Shown here in pieces: positions 45,001-56,556 of a DNA stretch of 64,000 nt. Numbering within the stretch: the first letter of the stretch is position 1; each line of letters starts with the position of its first letter. Origin of the DNA: Piromyces finnis (lineage: Eukaryota; Neocallimastigomycota; Neocallimastigomycetes; Neocallimastigales; Neocallimastigaceae); contig MCFH01000063.1 of the NCBI GenBank assembly GCA_002104945.1, forward strand, positions 62,001 through 126,000. The letters are read 5' to 3'. The notes beneath the pieces are model-generated. The model searched no databases. It worked only from the letters and a program-made list of their open reading frames with translations, and was not told the origin of the DNA. Both the position numbers and the translations under genes were made by a program.

Positions 45001-46446
45001 ATTTGAGAGAGACGAAGTAGAAAAGTTAACAGAAGACTTCTTAGAAACAGAATTGTTAATATTTTTTGAAGAACCCGAACAGAGAATAGTACAAGTACGA
45101 TTAGTTTCGTTTTGAGATTGGATGTTTTGTTTATCGACAAATATAGGGTAAGCGAATGAATCATGCGGAGGTTCGTAGGAAGGATCTTCCATTGCAGGAA
45201 AAGCAGATCTTTCTTCAGGAAATTCAGGGACATTATTGGAGAGTGTTATACAACGATTATAACAGTAATCGGATACAAATGAAATTTTGTTCTTTGTGAA
45301 ATCGATAGAAGGATTGTGTTCTTTAAGCCAGTCTATTCCAAGAATACAAGGATAATAAGGTAGATCAGTTACATAGAATTGTGTTCGACAGAGATGATCT
45401 TTGTAGCGAAGATTCAAAGGAGATGTAATTCCAAAAAGAGATTGTCGACCACCGATACCAACGATATTTGGGAGGTTACCATCATCATGATAAGGAATGT
45501 TATTATCGTTACAGTAATCTACATCAATTAAATTAAGTTTGGATCCTGAGTCAATAAGAATATCCGTATTTAGTTCATAAGAAAGTTTAAATTTAGTTGT
45601 CATTTTATTATGAGTTTTGTTTTCTTCTTTAGGAGCGGATATAAGTGTGGGAATAGATATTAGTGAAGGATTTTCACGATCTTTATTCTTTCTTTTTGGA
45701 CAATTATTAAGCTTATGACTTGAAGCACCACAATACACACAAAGATTTTCTTTCTTTCTTCTTTCCTTTTCTTCGTTTGAGATAGGGCCATGGTTATTCC
45801 TGTTTGTAATGGACTTTGTTATTTTTGAAGAGTGATGAAAAGATCTTTTCTTTCGGTTTTGGTCATTGTTTGAACCAGAAGGGAAAAAGGTATGGTGTGT
45901 AGATAATCTTGAATCGATTCTTGAAGCAATAGTCTGTAATGAAAGAAGATCCCTAGGACCCGGAAACATTTCCAAAATACGAACTGCAACTTGTTGATTA
46001 AGGCCAGCTATAAATGCATCCATTTTGGCTTGTTCATTCCAGTTTGATTCATCAGCATAGCGGTTAAATTCCAAGATATAGCCTCTAATTCCTCCTAATC
46101 GGCGTTGTTTTAAGGTTCTAAGCATTTGATTTGCAACATAGGTAGCATCGTTATAACCATAAAAAGCCTTAAATCTGTCAACAAAAGCTTGGTAGTTATT
46201 AAGACACGGATCATGGTTGTTTATAAGAGTAGCAGCCCAATTCATAGCGTCCCCATAAAGTCTTGATATTATGTAGAGAATTTTGGTTGCGTCGTCTTGA
46301 TACCGTTCAGGATATAGCATAAACACTAGCTCCACCTTAGCTAAGAAACCCTTCAAATACCTGCGATCCCCTGCAAAACCATCCTTAAGAGTTGCGTTTT
46401 CGAAAATATTATTATTATCCATGTGGTTGTTTTCGTTCTCTTCCAT
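42010..46446 (-). CDS. Gag-Pol polyprotein of element B with chromodomain
   Basis: 1478 residues in a single frame. Gag about 1-230 ([32 protein letters not shown]), CCHC knuckle [14 protein letters not shown] near 240, protease [13 protein letters not shown] near 300, RT about 560-740 with [31 protein letters not shown] and YIDD at 708-711, RNase [11 protein letters not shown] and YDKELLAI, integrase HHCC ([10 protein letters not shown].., CEVCCRSK) and catalytic [24 protein letters not shown]. The C-terminus ([27 protein letters not shown]) is a canonical chromodomain, known in chromoviruses to steer integration to histone-marked chromatin. Gag and Pol are fused without a frameshift, so their ratio must be set by processing or turnover. 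The ORF is intact. Confidence 0.95.
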   Translation of the reverse strand: MEENENNHMDNNNIFENATLKDGFAGDRRYLKGFLAKVELVFMLYPERYQDDATKILYIISRLYGDAMNWAATLINNHDPCLNNYQAFVDRFKAFYGYNDATYVANQMLRTLKQRRLGGIRGYILEFNRYADESNWNEQAKMDAFIAGLNQQVAVRILEMFPGPRDLLSLQTIASRIDSRLSTHHTFFPSGSNNDQNRKKRSFHHSSKITKSITNRNNHGPISNEEKERRKKENLCVYCGASSHKLNNCPKRKNKDRENPSLISIPTLISAPKEENKTHNKMTTKFKLSYELNTDILIDSGSKLNLIDVDYCNDNNIPYHDDGNLPNIVGIGGRQSLFGITSPLNLRYKDHLCRTQFYVTDLPYYPCILGIDWLKEHNPSIDFTKNKISFVSDYCYNRCITLSNNVPEFPEERSAFPAMEDPSYEPPHDSFAYPIFVDKQNIQSQNETNRTCTILCSGSSKNINNSVSKKSSVNFSTSSLSNQEPTSVLTSFSDSNIHSNSILKSDSNSKSEPNSSIILPDVLSDFADVFNESNAEKLPPHRPYDCEIKLKENSKLFYGPIYPLTETESIALEEYIKENLKKGFIRKSKSPAGAPILFVPKKNGQLRMCVDYRQLNSITIRDSYPLPLIQDMLEHLGKGKIFSKLDLRSAYNLVRIKSGDEYKTAFTCKLGHFEYCVMPFGLKNAPAVFQHFINDVLEDVLGKFAFSYIDDIIIFSSDYKSHISHVKTVLKLLRDAGLYAKLEKCEFFVSFIDFLGHRISTDGIHMDPNKVSSILNWPTPSNVKEVQSFLGLANYYRRFIPNFAKIAHPLHKLLKKNVKFVWSKEAQDAFDSLKSLFVSAPVLIFPNRELPFIVETDSSNFAIGAILSQVSPIDNMTHPVAFFSRSLTGPERNYPIYDKELLAIVAALETWRHLLKGSSSTFKIYSDHRNLLYQKKPEKMSQRLVRWALFLSEFNFVIIYRSGSSNGKPDALSRRPDYAINSNSSSDVPFNVLRPENFCAIVTSVSSISDSFLSEYIIDDFYNKICEYLDCRKPPIPHPQIDKFSLSNSFLLFTDRIYVPPNCRLSILKLCHDSPSAGHFGIKKTSSLIARDFWWPSISSDVKDYVRSCEVCCRSKTFRHKPYGLLNSLDIAERPWSSISMDFITDLPSGFTCILVVVDRLTKMIHLIPFKSIPSAAETATAFIDNIFRLHGLPESIVSDRGSQFTSKFFQSICFSLGIELKLYTPFHHQSNGQTERVNSVIEQYLRCFSNYKGSNWKSFLSLAEFSYNNVVQESSKFSPFFLNYGFHPKYSPVIPDLSKVPRAEEFTRDFKTLINTLKENLKSAMETQKKHADKLRKEAPNFKVGDKVWLDSSLIIHKGNKKFKPRKLGPYKILEKISNVTFKLSLPKSIKIHPVIHVSNLEKYVEDKFGRSQPPPPPITVDNEEEYEVEEILDKRRHYGKIQYLIKWKGYSINEASWEPEENLNCKGLLKKFNKKK

Positions 46447-47327
46447 AGTACTTATGATGTTTTCTTTAATAAGCTTTAATAAATTTGTAAAAATAATAGA
46501 ATAAAGTATTTAATTATATTTATTAATTGAGTAAATCATTTTATTAAATAATAATACAAACCAGATTATATAGTGTTAAACCATCAAATATATAACCTGT
46601 TTTATTCTTTATAATAAGTCCTTCGTAGCTCTTCACGATAACACGTATAAAGTCGATTGTTAATATTAATTAAATTAATAAAAGAAAGGAACGGTGTAAA
46701 AATTTTTTTTAGTGTCTAACTTATTGTTAGCAATAAAAATTATTACAGGTTTTCTTTCCCTATATCAACCTTATCCGAACGTAGAAGTATTATGTATAAG
46801 AGTTTAACTTCTCACGCTAAAGGAGTTATAAAGAATATTATTTTATATTATTACAATTTTAATAAATTGTCTTAACAATTAATAATTATAATTAAAAATT
46901 AGAAATTGTTTTATTAGAAAACTTAATTTTAAAATGTATTAATTAAGAAATATTATTTTATTAAAGTAAGGCATTTCCGGCTATTTTCCGGTCTATAATC
47001 AAACAGCAAAAGATAGTATACAACTATAAATCTCACGCCAGCTTGCTTATTACAGCGTCTTGTACGTGGTGTACCTCGGATTCTCCTACTTCCTTATTCA
47101 AAGTAGAATAGCTCAGAGCCTGCCAACCCAATTATTGTACAGGTTAAACTCGATCCCGTTAATCTTTTACTTTTTATAGTTTGAATTATATACCGCTTCT
47201 AAAGCGTACTAATTCTACTACTTTAAGTAAAAATATTTCTTTAAAGAAAAGCTTCAACAATAAAACTTAAAAGTTTTATCTATAACAATTTCTTAAACAC
47301 TAAGGTATTAAGCTTTTATATTATAAG
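46447..47327 (-). other. 880-nt leader of element B
   Basis: Untranslated region between the primer site and gag. It is less AT-rich than host DNA at 46960-47165 and is conserved in B' (59946-60826). No ORF of note. It is likely to hold packaging or translation signals. Confidence 0.5.
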
Positions 47328-47337
47328 GAGATTTTAT
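47328..47337 (-). other. Self-complementary primer site of element B
   Basis: Sense ATAAAATCTC directly after the 5' LTR is the exact complement of GAGATTTTAT in the LTR (47507-47516 on the plus strand), about 40 nt after TATAAATA. Confidence 0.75.
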
Positions 47338-47776
47338 TGTAAAGAAATGTGTCTTTAACAATAAAACAAATTATAATATTTACTAAATAACTTAGTAATA
47401 TTAACACTTTAAAATATTCTGTAAATTATTAATTTATAAAAATATCATTAAAAACACATAGAATTTAACTTAATAAGTTAGTGTTTAATAATATAATTAT
47501 TTATTAATAAAATCTCGATTCTTTAAAATATTTGGGAAAATTCACTCGTATTTATACTAAAAATTTTTTAAATTAATTTATAAAATTTTTTCAACTTAAA
47601 ATTCTTAACCAATCAATAATCTTCATATAAAATAAAATTTAAAAATAAAATAAAATAAAATAAAATTATAATTTTTTTAAAATAGTATCTATGAGGTCTC
47701 GAACTAGTGTCATTCAGACTCAAAGTCTTAGCTACTAACCACTAAGACAATTTAGTTATTTCTAGTATTCATTACA
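47338..47776 (-). repeat. 5' LTR of element B
   Basis: 439 bp, nearly identical to 41251-41694. It is followed by CTTAT, completing the target duplication. Confidence 0.95.
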
Positions 47777-47781
47777 CTTAT

Positions 47782-49382
47782 ACATAATTCTAATAATTTA
47801 TCTAAAACTTAATCATCAAGAATCCATTTGTTTTTATATTCAGATTATGGTTATTTATAAATTGTTTTCTATTAACATTTTTATTTAAGTATTCAAAACA
47901 AAACATTTACTTTAAGTTTCAAATTTTTATTTATTCAATTCTTCTTGATCATCATGACTTTTATAATCTTCTTATGCATGATCAAAATTCTATTTTACAA
48001 TTTTAATACTTTTTATTAATACTTATAATAATCTGTTCAACTTTCTTTGGTTTATTAGCTGAAGAAATTTCAATATTAAATTTTAAATTAAATCCATAGT
48101 TTGTATAAAATTGAAATTGATTGATTGATTACAATAAAATATTATAAGTAGATTCCAATATAACAATCAATTCGATTTTATTAACCAACGGAGATATTGG
48201 AACAATATCTCGTTCACCCTCTCATTTAAATGAAAAGTCTGTGATAAAATTTATATAAAATATATCAAACAGACAATTCTAAAATTATAAAGAAAATAGC
48301 ATTTAAAGAGTATTAAATGTTTTTTATTATTGTACAAACTTTAAACCAAGTGGAACTTATTTTTTTTTAAAGGTTATTATTAAGCAAATAAATATAACAA
48401 AATTCTTAGTAATAAAATATTTGTAAAAAAAATTAACATTCATTAATAATAATGGAAAAACATCATTCAATAATTATATTAACTATACCACTATTTTTTT
48501 TTAATCTTATTATTAAATAAACAAAAGTGATATCAAGTCATCAAGTAAATACTATAATTTAATTAACAAATTTATCATTTTTAGACATTTTTAAAATACT
48601 TTTAGCATATTTATAATTCTCTTTTATTTTATAATTTATCAATATATGGTATTATAAAATTATTTCTTTTTTTAAAAATTTAACAATGAATTCATAAATT
48701 TAAATATCATCAATAAAACATCACAGAATTGATATAAACATATACATAATGTTGTACTAAATATTATTAATTATAAAGTAATTAAAATACTTCATCAAAA
48801 GCATCACTTAAAATATTAAAATAGAGCTGATACATTTTTGAATAAAAGGTATGATAATAAATTAAAAATGCCATATAAAGATTAAAGCAATTTTAAATTC
48901 ATCACCTTATTTAATTATTACTAAGCTATTGATATATTTAAATTTAGTTTAAAAACATATTTTACTCCATTTATCTTATTTATTGATTAAAGGAATATAT
49001 GAATTTCAATAATTATATCATTTAATTTCCTACAATCAATATATAGTAATTTTAGTTATCAATCTCATTATACTTCCATTAAAAAGAATTGTATAAAGAT
49101 TAAAATCTTTTTTTTTTTTTTCCTTTATAAAGTTCGTTTTATTAAGTACATAAAAACTATTCATTTATTAAAAACTCTTATAATTATTATACATATTACA
49201 TTAATTTATATTTGTTTTATTCATTATATTTATTACATTTATCATATTTATTAACTTATTCTATTTATTAACTTATTCTATTTATTAATTTATTCTATTT
49301 ATTACATTTTATTATATTTTTTTTTTCATTTGTTGTATTTATTAATTCTATTTTTTTTTAATTATTATTAATACTAACTATT
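47782..49382 (-). mobile_element. Eroded pol of element E
   Basis: No open frame, but several patches align in order with element D pol: CGTTCACCCTCTC at about 48210 (integrase GQTERVN region), TTCATCACCTTATTTAATTA at about 48898 against 52596, and TTTCCTACAATCAATA at about 49026 against 52735. Changes are mostly toward A/T. It is the continuation of E to the right of B, and D begins at its right edge. Confidence 0.6.
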
Positions 49383-49993
49383 TGTAAAGTCGACACAAAA
49401 GAATAGATTAGGATATCTATTCTATTACAATAACACTAAAGATTTATATAAAATTGTTTTGTTAAAAAAATATCTTTTATTATAATAGAAATTATATTAA
49501 TAACAATTACATCGATAAAATGATGAAAAATATCTTCTATTTATATTTTTCCTAAATACATTTATATTATATTATAACTATTTATTTCTTCTATATTATT
49601 ATTTAAAATCTACACTAAAATCTTAATTATTAATAAATATTTAGACTATAACTATTTTTAGTAAAATACAATTGACAATTCAAATTAAGTACTATTCAAT
49701 TTGAATATGTGCCCATGTATTATTGATATATTAAACATTTAATAATTATATACTAGATGTCTATTTCTATTACAAAACAATACTAAAACTAGGGGTTTGA
49801 ATTGAGAATTTTAATTTATTTGTTAAACATTAAGAATAAACTAATAATTTATTTTGTTTTAAACTTTAATTATTAATAAATAAATTATGTCCCATTTTCT
49901 TTTTCTGTAATATAATTCGTGTAACTTAAACAATAATATTTATGGCTTAAGTTACATTAAAGATATCAATCTGTGGCGTTTGATATCTTTACA
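49383..49993 (-). repeat. 3' LTR of element D
   Basis: TGTAAAGTCGACAC to GATATCTTTACA, followed by CTCTCTCTCT (sense purine tract). Sense TATAAATA lies at 49538-49545. Confidence 0.9.
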
Positions 49994-50029
49994 ATCTCTC
50001 TCTCTAAGTCGAGCTCCTGCGAGATTACT

Positions 50030-53000
50030 TTATAAAGAATCCTTTCTCGAAGGAATTTCAATTACAAATGGTTGGTATCTATGCTTAATTAGATTACCAA
50101 CTTTATTCTTTCTTATTCTCATGGAGGAGTCATTCGACTTATGTTTTGACTTTTTAGAGTTTCTTTCGAACTCTTGTATTAATTGTTTGTCCGGGATCTG
50201 ATCTTCAGAAACCCAAGTGGATTTATCAAATCCTTTCCACGATAACTTATAAAATGTTTCACCATTAACAGATTTCATCTTCTCAATTTTTTCTGGAATT
50301 TTTTCAATTAAATCTGTGTTAAGATGAATATTTCTCTTCCTACTATTAGACCTATCTATAAACTCGTTTTCAAAGTATGGTTCTAACAATGAGACATGAA
50401 AGACTGGATGACATCTCATTGTCTTTGGGAGTTTCAATTTGAAAGCGAGAGAACTAACTTTTTCAATTATTTCAAATGGACCAAGCATTTGAGGTGCTAA
50501 TTTCTTCTTCAAGTTAGTTCCCGGAGAATCTTTCAATAACCATACCTTCTTTCCCACTTCAAATTCCGGGGGACTCATTCTTTTCATATCGGCATATTTC
50601 TTATATGTTTCTTTTGCTTTTTCTAAGCTTTCTTTTAATAATTTAAAGTTTTTATTCATATCAATTACTCTTTGTTCAGCTCTACTAGGTCTATCATTAG
50701 CCGGGACTTCCAAGCTGAACTTTGGATGAAAACCATAATTAGCAAAGAATGGGGATTGATTTATAGATTGCTGTAAAGTGTTATTATATGCAAATTCAGC
50801 AAATGGAATAAGATCAACCCAGTTATTCTGCTTCTTATTGATAAAACAACGGAAATATTGTTCTAATATGCCGTTCACCCTCTCCGTTTGACCATCTGTC
50901 TGCGGATGGTTAGCAGTTGACAATGAATGATTGATATTAAGAAGGTCACAAAGTCTTGACCAGAAATCAGAAGTAAATTGAGAGCCTCTATCAGAAATGA
51001 TGGAATCAGGAAGACCATGCAAACGGAAGACATTAGCAATAAAAGCATCGGCAGCAATTGAAGCAGTAGGAAGACAACGTAAAGGAATGGCGTGAGCAAA
51101 TTTAGTAAATCTATCGACAACAACCATAAGTGTAGTCATATCTCTGGACTTAGGAAGATCAACAATAAAGTCGATAGAGATATCAGACCAAGGCCTACTA
51201 GGAGTGTCTAAAGGGGATAACAATCCATAAGGCTTATGTCTAGGGACTTTGGATTTGCAACAAGTCACGCAAGATTTAATAAAGGATTTAACATCTGAAT
51301 GAAATCTTGGCCACCAAAAGTTTCTTGAAATAAGTTCGACCGTTTTCTTAATGCCGAAATGGCCAGCAGCAACAGAATCATGATGGAGTTCCAAAACTCT
51401 AGTCCTAAGAGATTTAGGAACATAAATAAGATTATTAAATAACAAAAATCCTTCATCATCAATAATAACTTTATCAATATTTTTAATAGGTGCATTACTT
51501 GTAGAACCATTCATTTTAAATTGGACAATGGAATTATATAAATCGTCATTTTTAAGTTCTGATAAAATAGAATCTATTAAAGGTTTGTTATCGTTATGAT
51601 GAAGTGAAATTGTAAGACAAGAAACATTAGAGTTAATATCATTCACTAAATGATCACTTCTACGAGACAGAATGTCAGGCTTACCAGATTTCTTCCCAGC
51701 TCTATAGATGAGTTTAAAGTCAAATCTGGATAAGAACAAATTCCATCTAATTTGTCTCTGAGATAACATATCAGGTTTTCTAGGAAATGTTAAGTTCTTG
51801 TGATCGGTATAAATTATGAACTGGTGGCATGCACCCTCTAAGTAATGACGCCATTCTTCAAGAGCAACTATAATGGCTAAAAGTTCTTTGTCATATATAG
51901 GATAGTTTCTTTGACAACTCGTCAAACTTTTAGAAAGAAATGCAATGGGATGTAATTTGCCGTCAAACTCTTGAGAGAGAATAGCACCGACAGCATAATT
52001 ACTAGCATCAGTTTCTACAATAAATTGTTTATTACTATCCGCATGTTTCAGAATAGGAGCTGACGTGAACAAAGTTTTTAATAAAATAAAAGCGTCCTGA
52101 TCTTCTTTCACCCAGTTAAAAGCAACATTTTTTCTAGTGAGCTTGTGAAGAGGGTTTGCAATTTTAGCAAAGTCTTTAATAAAAATTCTGTAATAGTTAC
52201 ATAGACCAATAAAAGACTGAACCTCTTTAACATTCTTGGGAACCGGCCAATCGAGAATTGCTTTAACTTTATTTTCATCCATTTGCAACCCATCTTTTGA
52301 AATGACATAACCAAGAAAAGTGGTTTTCTTAACATCAAACTCACATTTTTCTAATTTAACATAAAGATTATTTTCGAGTAGTTTCTTAAGTACCTTTTTA
52401 ACATGCTCGTGATGCTCTTCGATATTATTAGAATAAATAAGGATATCATCAATATATGAGATAACAAAATCATCTAAATAATCACTAAGAACATCGTTAA
52501 TAAAGTGTTGAAAGGTTGCAGGTGCATTCTTTAATCCAAAAGGCATAACCAGATATTCAAAATGACCATACCTAGTACGAAAAGCCGTTTTGTATTCATC
52601 ACCTTCTTTAATACGAACAAGATTATAAGCGGATTTAAGGTCTAGTTTGGTAAAAATCTTAGCATTTTTCACCCTATCCAAAAGGTCACTTATTAAAGGT
52701 AAAGGATATGAATTACGAATTGTAATATCATTCAACCTTCTATAATCAATACAAAGTCTTAAGGAACCGTCCTTCTTTTTAACAAACAAAATTGGGGCAC
52801 CAGCAGGAGACGATGATTTCCTAATGAAACCTTTATTTAAATTTTCATCTATATACTTTTTAAGTTCCTCTCTTTCAACTTCAGTTAATGGATACAATGG
52901 TCCATAAAATAAAGTTGAATCATCCTTAAGCTTGATTTCGCAATCATAAGGTCTATGAGGAGGTAACACTTCACAATTTTTTTCATTAAACACTTCACTA

Positions 53001-54634
53001 AATTCTAAATATTGGGTTGGTACGGAGACCAATTTATCTTTATTAATATCCTTTTCATTATTATTATTATTATTACTACATGATTCATTATTATTATTAC
53101 ATGTTTCATTAATTTTCGTTACAATACATTTAACCTTTTTATTAAAACTAATATATTCCTCATCGCTATCATCTTCATCATTAATGGTTCTAACAAGGCG
53201 GCCTTTAATATACTCCTTTTCTTCAGGGTTTTTTAAAGGGGCTGTAGAGACAGATTTTACTGTTTTAGTTAAACTTCGGTCAAGAACATCATGATCTAGC
53301 TGGCTTTTTTGAGACTTCTTTCTTTGCTTCCTTCTTCTTTTACCTTGGTTACAGTGTCTAGCACAATAACCGGAACTAAAAGCAATTTTCTTAGGATCAT
53401 AAAAAGCTTCAGGATTATGCTTTTTGATCCAAGGTAACCCAAGAATAACATCAACTCCAGGAACCTTTAAGCTATACAGCTGAATAACTTCATAATGGTT
53501 CCTATATCTTAGCATACATTTCTCCGACTTTTCCCAGACTCTGGAAATTCCATCATTGACTCCGGAAACACGGAATGGGTCAATATTCTCAAATTTAATG
53601 CCAAGATCCTCAGCAATATCCGGGTTAATAAAATTTAACTCGGAACCAGAATCAATCAACACCTTGATTTTTGCTTCGGGGACCTCGTTAGTACTTAAAT
53701 AAAAGTCAATAAAATTCAAATCATCTTTTTTGTCCATTACTCCTACTTTATAAATTTTCGGTTCAACAATCTTAGGAGTTTTTTCTTTAATTATTCTAAA
53801 AACCTTCTTGGGTTTTACTCTATTTGGACAATTAAATTTAAAATGTCCAGGTTTTTTACACAAAAAACAAACCCCCTTTCTCCTTTCTTCTTCAAACGTT
53901 CTTGGGCTCTCATCATAATTATTACTAGTTCCTTGAATATTTACATAACGTTTACGCTTCTTATCAGCACTAATTCTAAAAACGTCAACATCCATAGGAT
54001 CATTAGCCCTTCTATTATTAAAATAAAACTCACTCAAAGAATTCCTTTTCATCATATCTTCAACTAATATTGTTGAGGATATTAAATGTTCCATAGATGA
54101 CGGGTTTGTTTCGACAAACGCCAATTTCTCTCTAAGTAATGGATTTAAACCTTTCAGAAACATATAGATCTTAGCACTTTCGTTAAAGTTGGAATTTTGG
54201 CTAACTCGTTGAAACTCGGTGATATAATCAACTACTTGACCAAGTTTTCTTTGTCTAATGTTATCGAGTTTACCGTTTGCAACAACAGTGTCATATCGAT
54301 CACTACCGAAATTAGCTCTGAGGCGATCTATAAATTCATCATAATGGTTCAATACATTACTATTATTCCTCATAAGCGATGATGCCCATTCCAGGGGTCT
54401 ACCAGAGAAGTAGGAAATAACGAAATCAACCCGGACGCGATCTGTATTGTACAGTGCCGGTCGAGTTCGAAATACCAATTCTACTCTAGTTAAAAACCCA
54501 TCTAAATCTCTATGTCTACCAGTAAACAACGGAGGAGCATTGATAATGTTCCCTGGATTTACTGTAGAACCACCACCTCTTTCTTCCATTTCTTCTAAAT
54601 TTAAATTATCAAAAGTATTAATTAATTCCTCCAA
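50030..54634 (-). CDS. Gag-Pol polyprotein of element D
   Basis: 1534 residues in one frame. Gag about 1-230 (INAPPLFTGRHRDLDGFL, RQRKLGQVVDYITEF), CCHC knuckle CFLCKKPGHFKFNC near 258, protease VLIDSGSELNFI near 325, RT about 590-790 with [27 protein letters not shown] and YIDD near 725, RNase H ETDASNYAVG, integrase [39 protein letters not shown] and GQTERVN. The C-terminus has a shortened chromodomain-like segment (FYKLSWKGFDKSTWVSEDQ) and a basic tail. The region between protease and RT is acidic with Asn runs. It is closely related in order and motifs to B but differs throughout. Confidence 0.94.
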   Translation of the reverse strand: MEELINTFDNLNLEEMEERGGGSTVNPGNIINAPPLFTGRHRDLDGFLTRVELVFRTRPALYNTDRVRVDFVISYFSGRPLEWASSLMRNNSNVLNHYDEFIDRLRANFGSDRYDTVVANGKLDNIRQRKLGQVVDYITEFQRVSQNSNFNESAKIYMFLKGLNPLLREKLAFVETNPSSMEHLISSTILVEDMMKRNSLSEFYFNNRRANDPMDVDVFRISADKKRKRYVNIQGTSNNYDESPRTFEEERRKGVCFLCKKPGHFKFNCPNRVKPKKVFRIIKEKTPKIVEPKIYKVGVMDKKDDLNFIDFYLSTNEVPEAKIKVLIDSGSELNFINPDIAEDLGIKFENIDPFRVSGVNDGISRVWEKSEKCMLRYRNHYEVIQLYSLKVPGVDVILGLPWIKKHNPEAFYDPKKIAFSSGYCARHCNQGKRRRKQRKKSQKSQLDHDVLDRSLTKTVKSVSTAPLKNPEEKEYIKGRLVRTINDEDDSDEEYISFNKKVKCIVTKINETCNNNNESCSNNNNNNEKDINKDKLVSVPTQYLEFSEVFNEKNCEVLPPHRPYDCEIKLKDDSTLFYGPLYPLTEVEREELKKYIDENLNKGFIRKSSSPAGAPILFVKKKDGSLRLCIDYRRLNDITIRNSYPLPLISDLLDRVKNAKIFTKLDLKSAYNLVRIKEGDEYKTAFRTRYGHFEYLVMPFGLKNAPATFQHFINDVLSDYLDDFVISYIDDILIYSNNIEEHHEHVKKVLKKLLENNLYVKLEKCEFDVKKTTFLGYVISKDGLQMDENKVKAILDWPVPKNVKEVQSFIGLCNYYRIFIKDFAKIANPLHKLTRKNVAFNWVKEDQDAFILLKTLFTSAPILKHADSNKQFIVETDASNYAVGAILSQEFDGKLHPIAFLSKSLTSCQRNYPIYDKELLAIIVALEEWRHYLEGACHQFIIYTDHKNLTFPRKPDMLSQRQIRWNLFLSRFDFKLIYRAGKKSGKPDILSRRSDHLVNDINSNVSCLTISLHHNDNKPLIDSILSELKNDDLYNSIVQFKMNGSTSNAPIKNIDKVIIDDEGFLLFNNLIYVPKSLRTRVLELHHDSVAAGHFGIKKTVELISRNFWWPRFHSDVKSFIKSCVTCCKSKVPRHKPYGLLSPLDTPSRPWSDISIDFIVDLPKSRDMTTLMVVVDRFTKFAHAIPLRCLPTASIAADAFIANVFRLHGLPDSIISDRGSQFTSDFWSRLCDLLNINHSLSTANHPQTDGQTERVNGILEQYFRCFINKKQNNWVDLIPFAEFAYNNTLQQSINQSPFFANYGFHPKFSLEVPANDRPSRAEQRVIDMNKNFKLLKESLEKAKETYKKYADMKRMSPPEFEVGKKVWLLKDSPGTNLKKKLAPQMLGPFEIIEKVSSLAFKLKLPKTMRCHPVFHVSLLEPYFENEFIDRSNSRKRNIHLNTDLIEKIPEKIEKMKSVNGETFYKLSWKGFDKSTWVSEDQIPDKQLIQEFERNSKKSKHKSNDSSMRIRKNKVGNLIKHRYQPFVIEIPSRKDSL

Positions 54635-54707
54635 CTCTAATACAAAAACACATAAAATTAAAATTAAGTAAAATAACGAGGGTTTCTTACTATTATTTCA
54701 AGTAAGT

Positions 54708-54745
<38 letters not shown>

Positions 54746-55119
54746 TCTTCTAACAATAAGTTAATAAGTTATTACAGACTCTCTCTGTATAATTACAGTG
54801 TCGAACAAGTTATTAACTAATGTTAATTCCAAACTTCAGCCGTAGTAATAGTCCTTTTCAAATACGAATTATTCGGTGAAGCGTTCCGATTGATTAAAGT
54901 ATTCTTGTAGTCCGGTAGAATATCCCAAAGTTCTTGATAATCTTCCTTAGGTAGCCTTAGCAAAATATTCAAAAATTTCTTCTATTTCTTCAAGTAGAGT
55001 TTTCCAAAAAGTTCTTATATTTCTTCTAGTAGAATTCTTCTATTTGTCCTAGTAGAATCTTCCCAAAAGTTCTTCTATTTCTTCTTGATACCCTAACGTA
55101 TTCGTAACTATCTGTTTAG
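54635..55119 (-). other. Leader of element D with imperfect pyrimidine repeats
   Basis: A 30-base T run at about 54713-54743, and three or four imperfect copies of a TTCTTCTA(T/G)-rich motif at 54975-55090. No coding sequence. Confidence 0.5.
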
Positions 55120-55130
55120 GTAATTGTTAT
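55120..55130 (-). other. Self-complementary primer site of element D
   Basis: Sense ATAACAATTAC next to the 5' LTR is the exact complement of GTAATTGTTAT inside the LTR (55255-55265 and 49500-49510), about 30 nt downstream of TATAAATA. Confidence 0.75.
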
Positions 55131-55736
55131 TGTAAAGTCAGACACTAAACCGAATAGATTAGGATATCTAACCTATTACAATAACACAAAAATTTGAGAA
55201 ATAAAATAAAAAATTGTTTTATAAAATATCTTTTATTATAATAGAATTTTAATAATAACAATTACATCGATAAAATGATGAAAAATATCTTCTATTTATA
55301 TTTTTCCTAAATACATTTATATTATATTATAACTATTTATTTCTTATATATTATTATTTAAAATCTACACTAAAATCTTAATTATTAATAAATATTTAAA
55401 CTATAACTATTTTTAGTAAAATACAATTGGCAATTCAAATTAAGTACCATTTAATTTGAATATGTGCCCATGTATTATTGATATATTAATCATTTATTAT
55501 TTATCTATTTCTATAAAAAAACAATACTAAAACTAGGGATTTAAATTGAGAATATTAATTTACTTGTTAAACATTAAAAATAAATTAATAATTTATTTTG
55601 TTTTAAACTTTAATTATTAATAAATAAATTATGTCTCATTTTCTTTTTCTGAATATAATTTGTGTAACTTAAACAATAATACTTGTGGCTTAAGTTACAT
55701 TAAAGATATCAAACAGAGGCGTTTGATGTCTTTACA
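55131..55736 (-). repeat. 5' LTR of element D
   Basis: 606 bp, TGTAAAGTCAGACAC to GATGTCTTTACA. It matches 49383-49993 with substitutions and small gaps. Confidence 0.9.
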
Positions 55737-55779
55737 AATAGAAACGACGATTTGAAGGAACCAGATATAAAAGGGGCAA

Positions 55780-56377
55780 TGTAAGAAATAATAATTATTT
55801 CAATCTAAATAATTAATATTTCTTATTAGTTTAATAATTTATTTATTTATTTAGTTACATAATATTTTATACACTTAATTTATTTATTTAATTTATTTAG
55901 TTAAATAATATTTTATGCACTTAATTTATTTATTTAATTTATTTAGTTAAATAATATTTTATGCACTTAATTTACTTATTTAATTTATTTAGTTAAATAA
56001 TATTTTATGCACTTAATTTATTTATTTAATTTATTTAGTTAAATAATATTTTATACATTTGATTTTTAAATAATATTTATATATAAGAAAAATTAATTAT
56101 AATAAATAACAAATAATTCTATTTTAATAAAAAAACATATTATTAAAACATAATTTTAATACATCTCACTCTTATCCTCCTTCCCATTTGTGTTTTTGTT
56201 GTTTATTATAAATCCTTATAATAAACTCGCTAAGTTCTAATCTTAATTCTATATTTAATTTTTCTTTATTTTTTTCTTTCTATATACATATAATTTAATA
56301 TTAAATTTTAATATTGAGTTATCAATAAGTAATTATATTGTACTATTTATTATATACATTACAATATAATTACTACA
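55780..56377. repeat. LTR F1, 598 bp
   Basis: Starts TGTAAGAAATA and ends AATTACTACA, as does F2. Both also share the block TTGTTTATTATAAATC-TTATAATAAACTCG. It has a tandem repeat in its left half. No target duplication was found. It may be the 3' LTR of element C or a solo LTR. Confidence 0.6.
55860..56055. repeat. 46-bp tandem repeat inside LTR F1
   Basis: About four units with only isolated substitutions (for example TTTACTT for TTTATTT). Absent from F2, so the array expanded after the copies separated. Confidence 0.85.
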
Positions 56378-56520
56378 AACGAATGATACGTTATAAAATA
56401 AAATATCATAATATTATTATTTATTTTGAGGTTGTGGTAATAAGGAATATTGCTGAAATAATATATTCCAGCTATTAATAATTATGTGATATAGTTATTA
56501 TGTATTTATTTACTTATTTA

Positions 56521-56556
<36 letters not shown>

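Larger units (their letters stand above)
41251..47776 (-). mobile_element. Element B: intact Ty3/gypsy chromovirus
   Basis: 6526 bp with LTRs of 444 and 439 bp that differ mainly by one AAAAT unit, one gag-pol frame, and a 5-bp target duplication CTTAT at 41246-41250 and 47777-47781. All parts are present, so it is probably young and possibly active. A second copy (B') starts at 59496 on the plus strand, and a solo LTR ends at 58351. Confidence 0.95.
49383..55736 (-). mobile_element. Element D: Ty3/gypsy-type retrotransposon with intact ORF
   Basis: 6354 bp with LTRs of 611 and 606 bp that differ at many scattered positions and by small indels, so it is older than B. The gag-pol frame is nevertheless uninterrupted. 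No direct target duplication is seen: the left flank is CTATT and the right flank AATAG. An LTR piece of the same family lies at 59386-59495. Confidence 0.92.
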
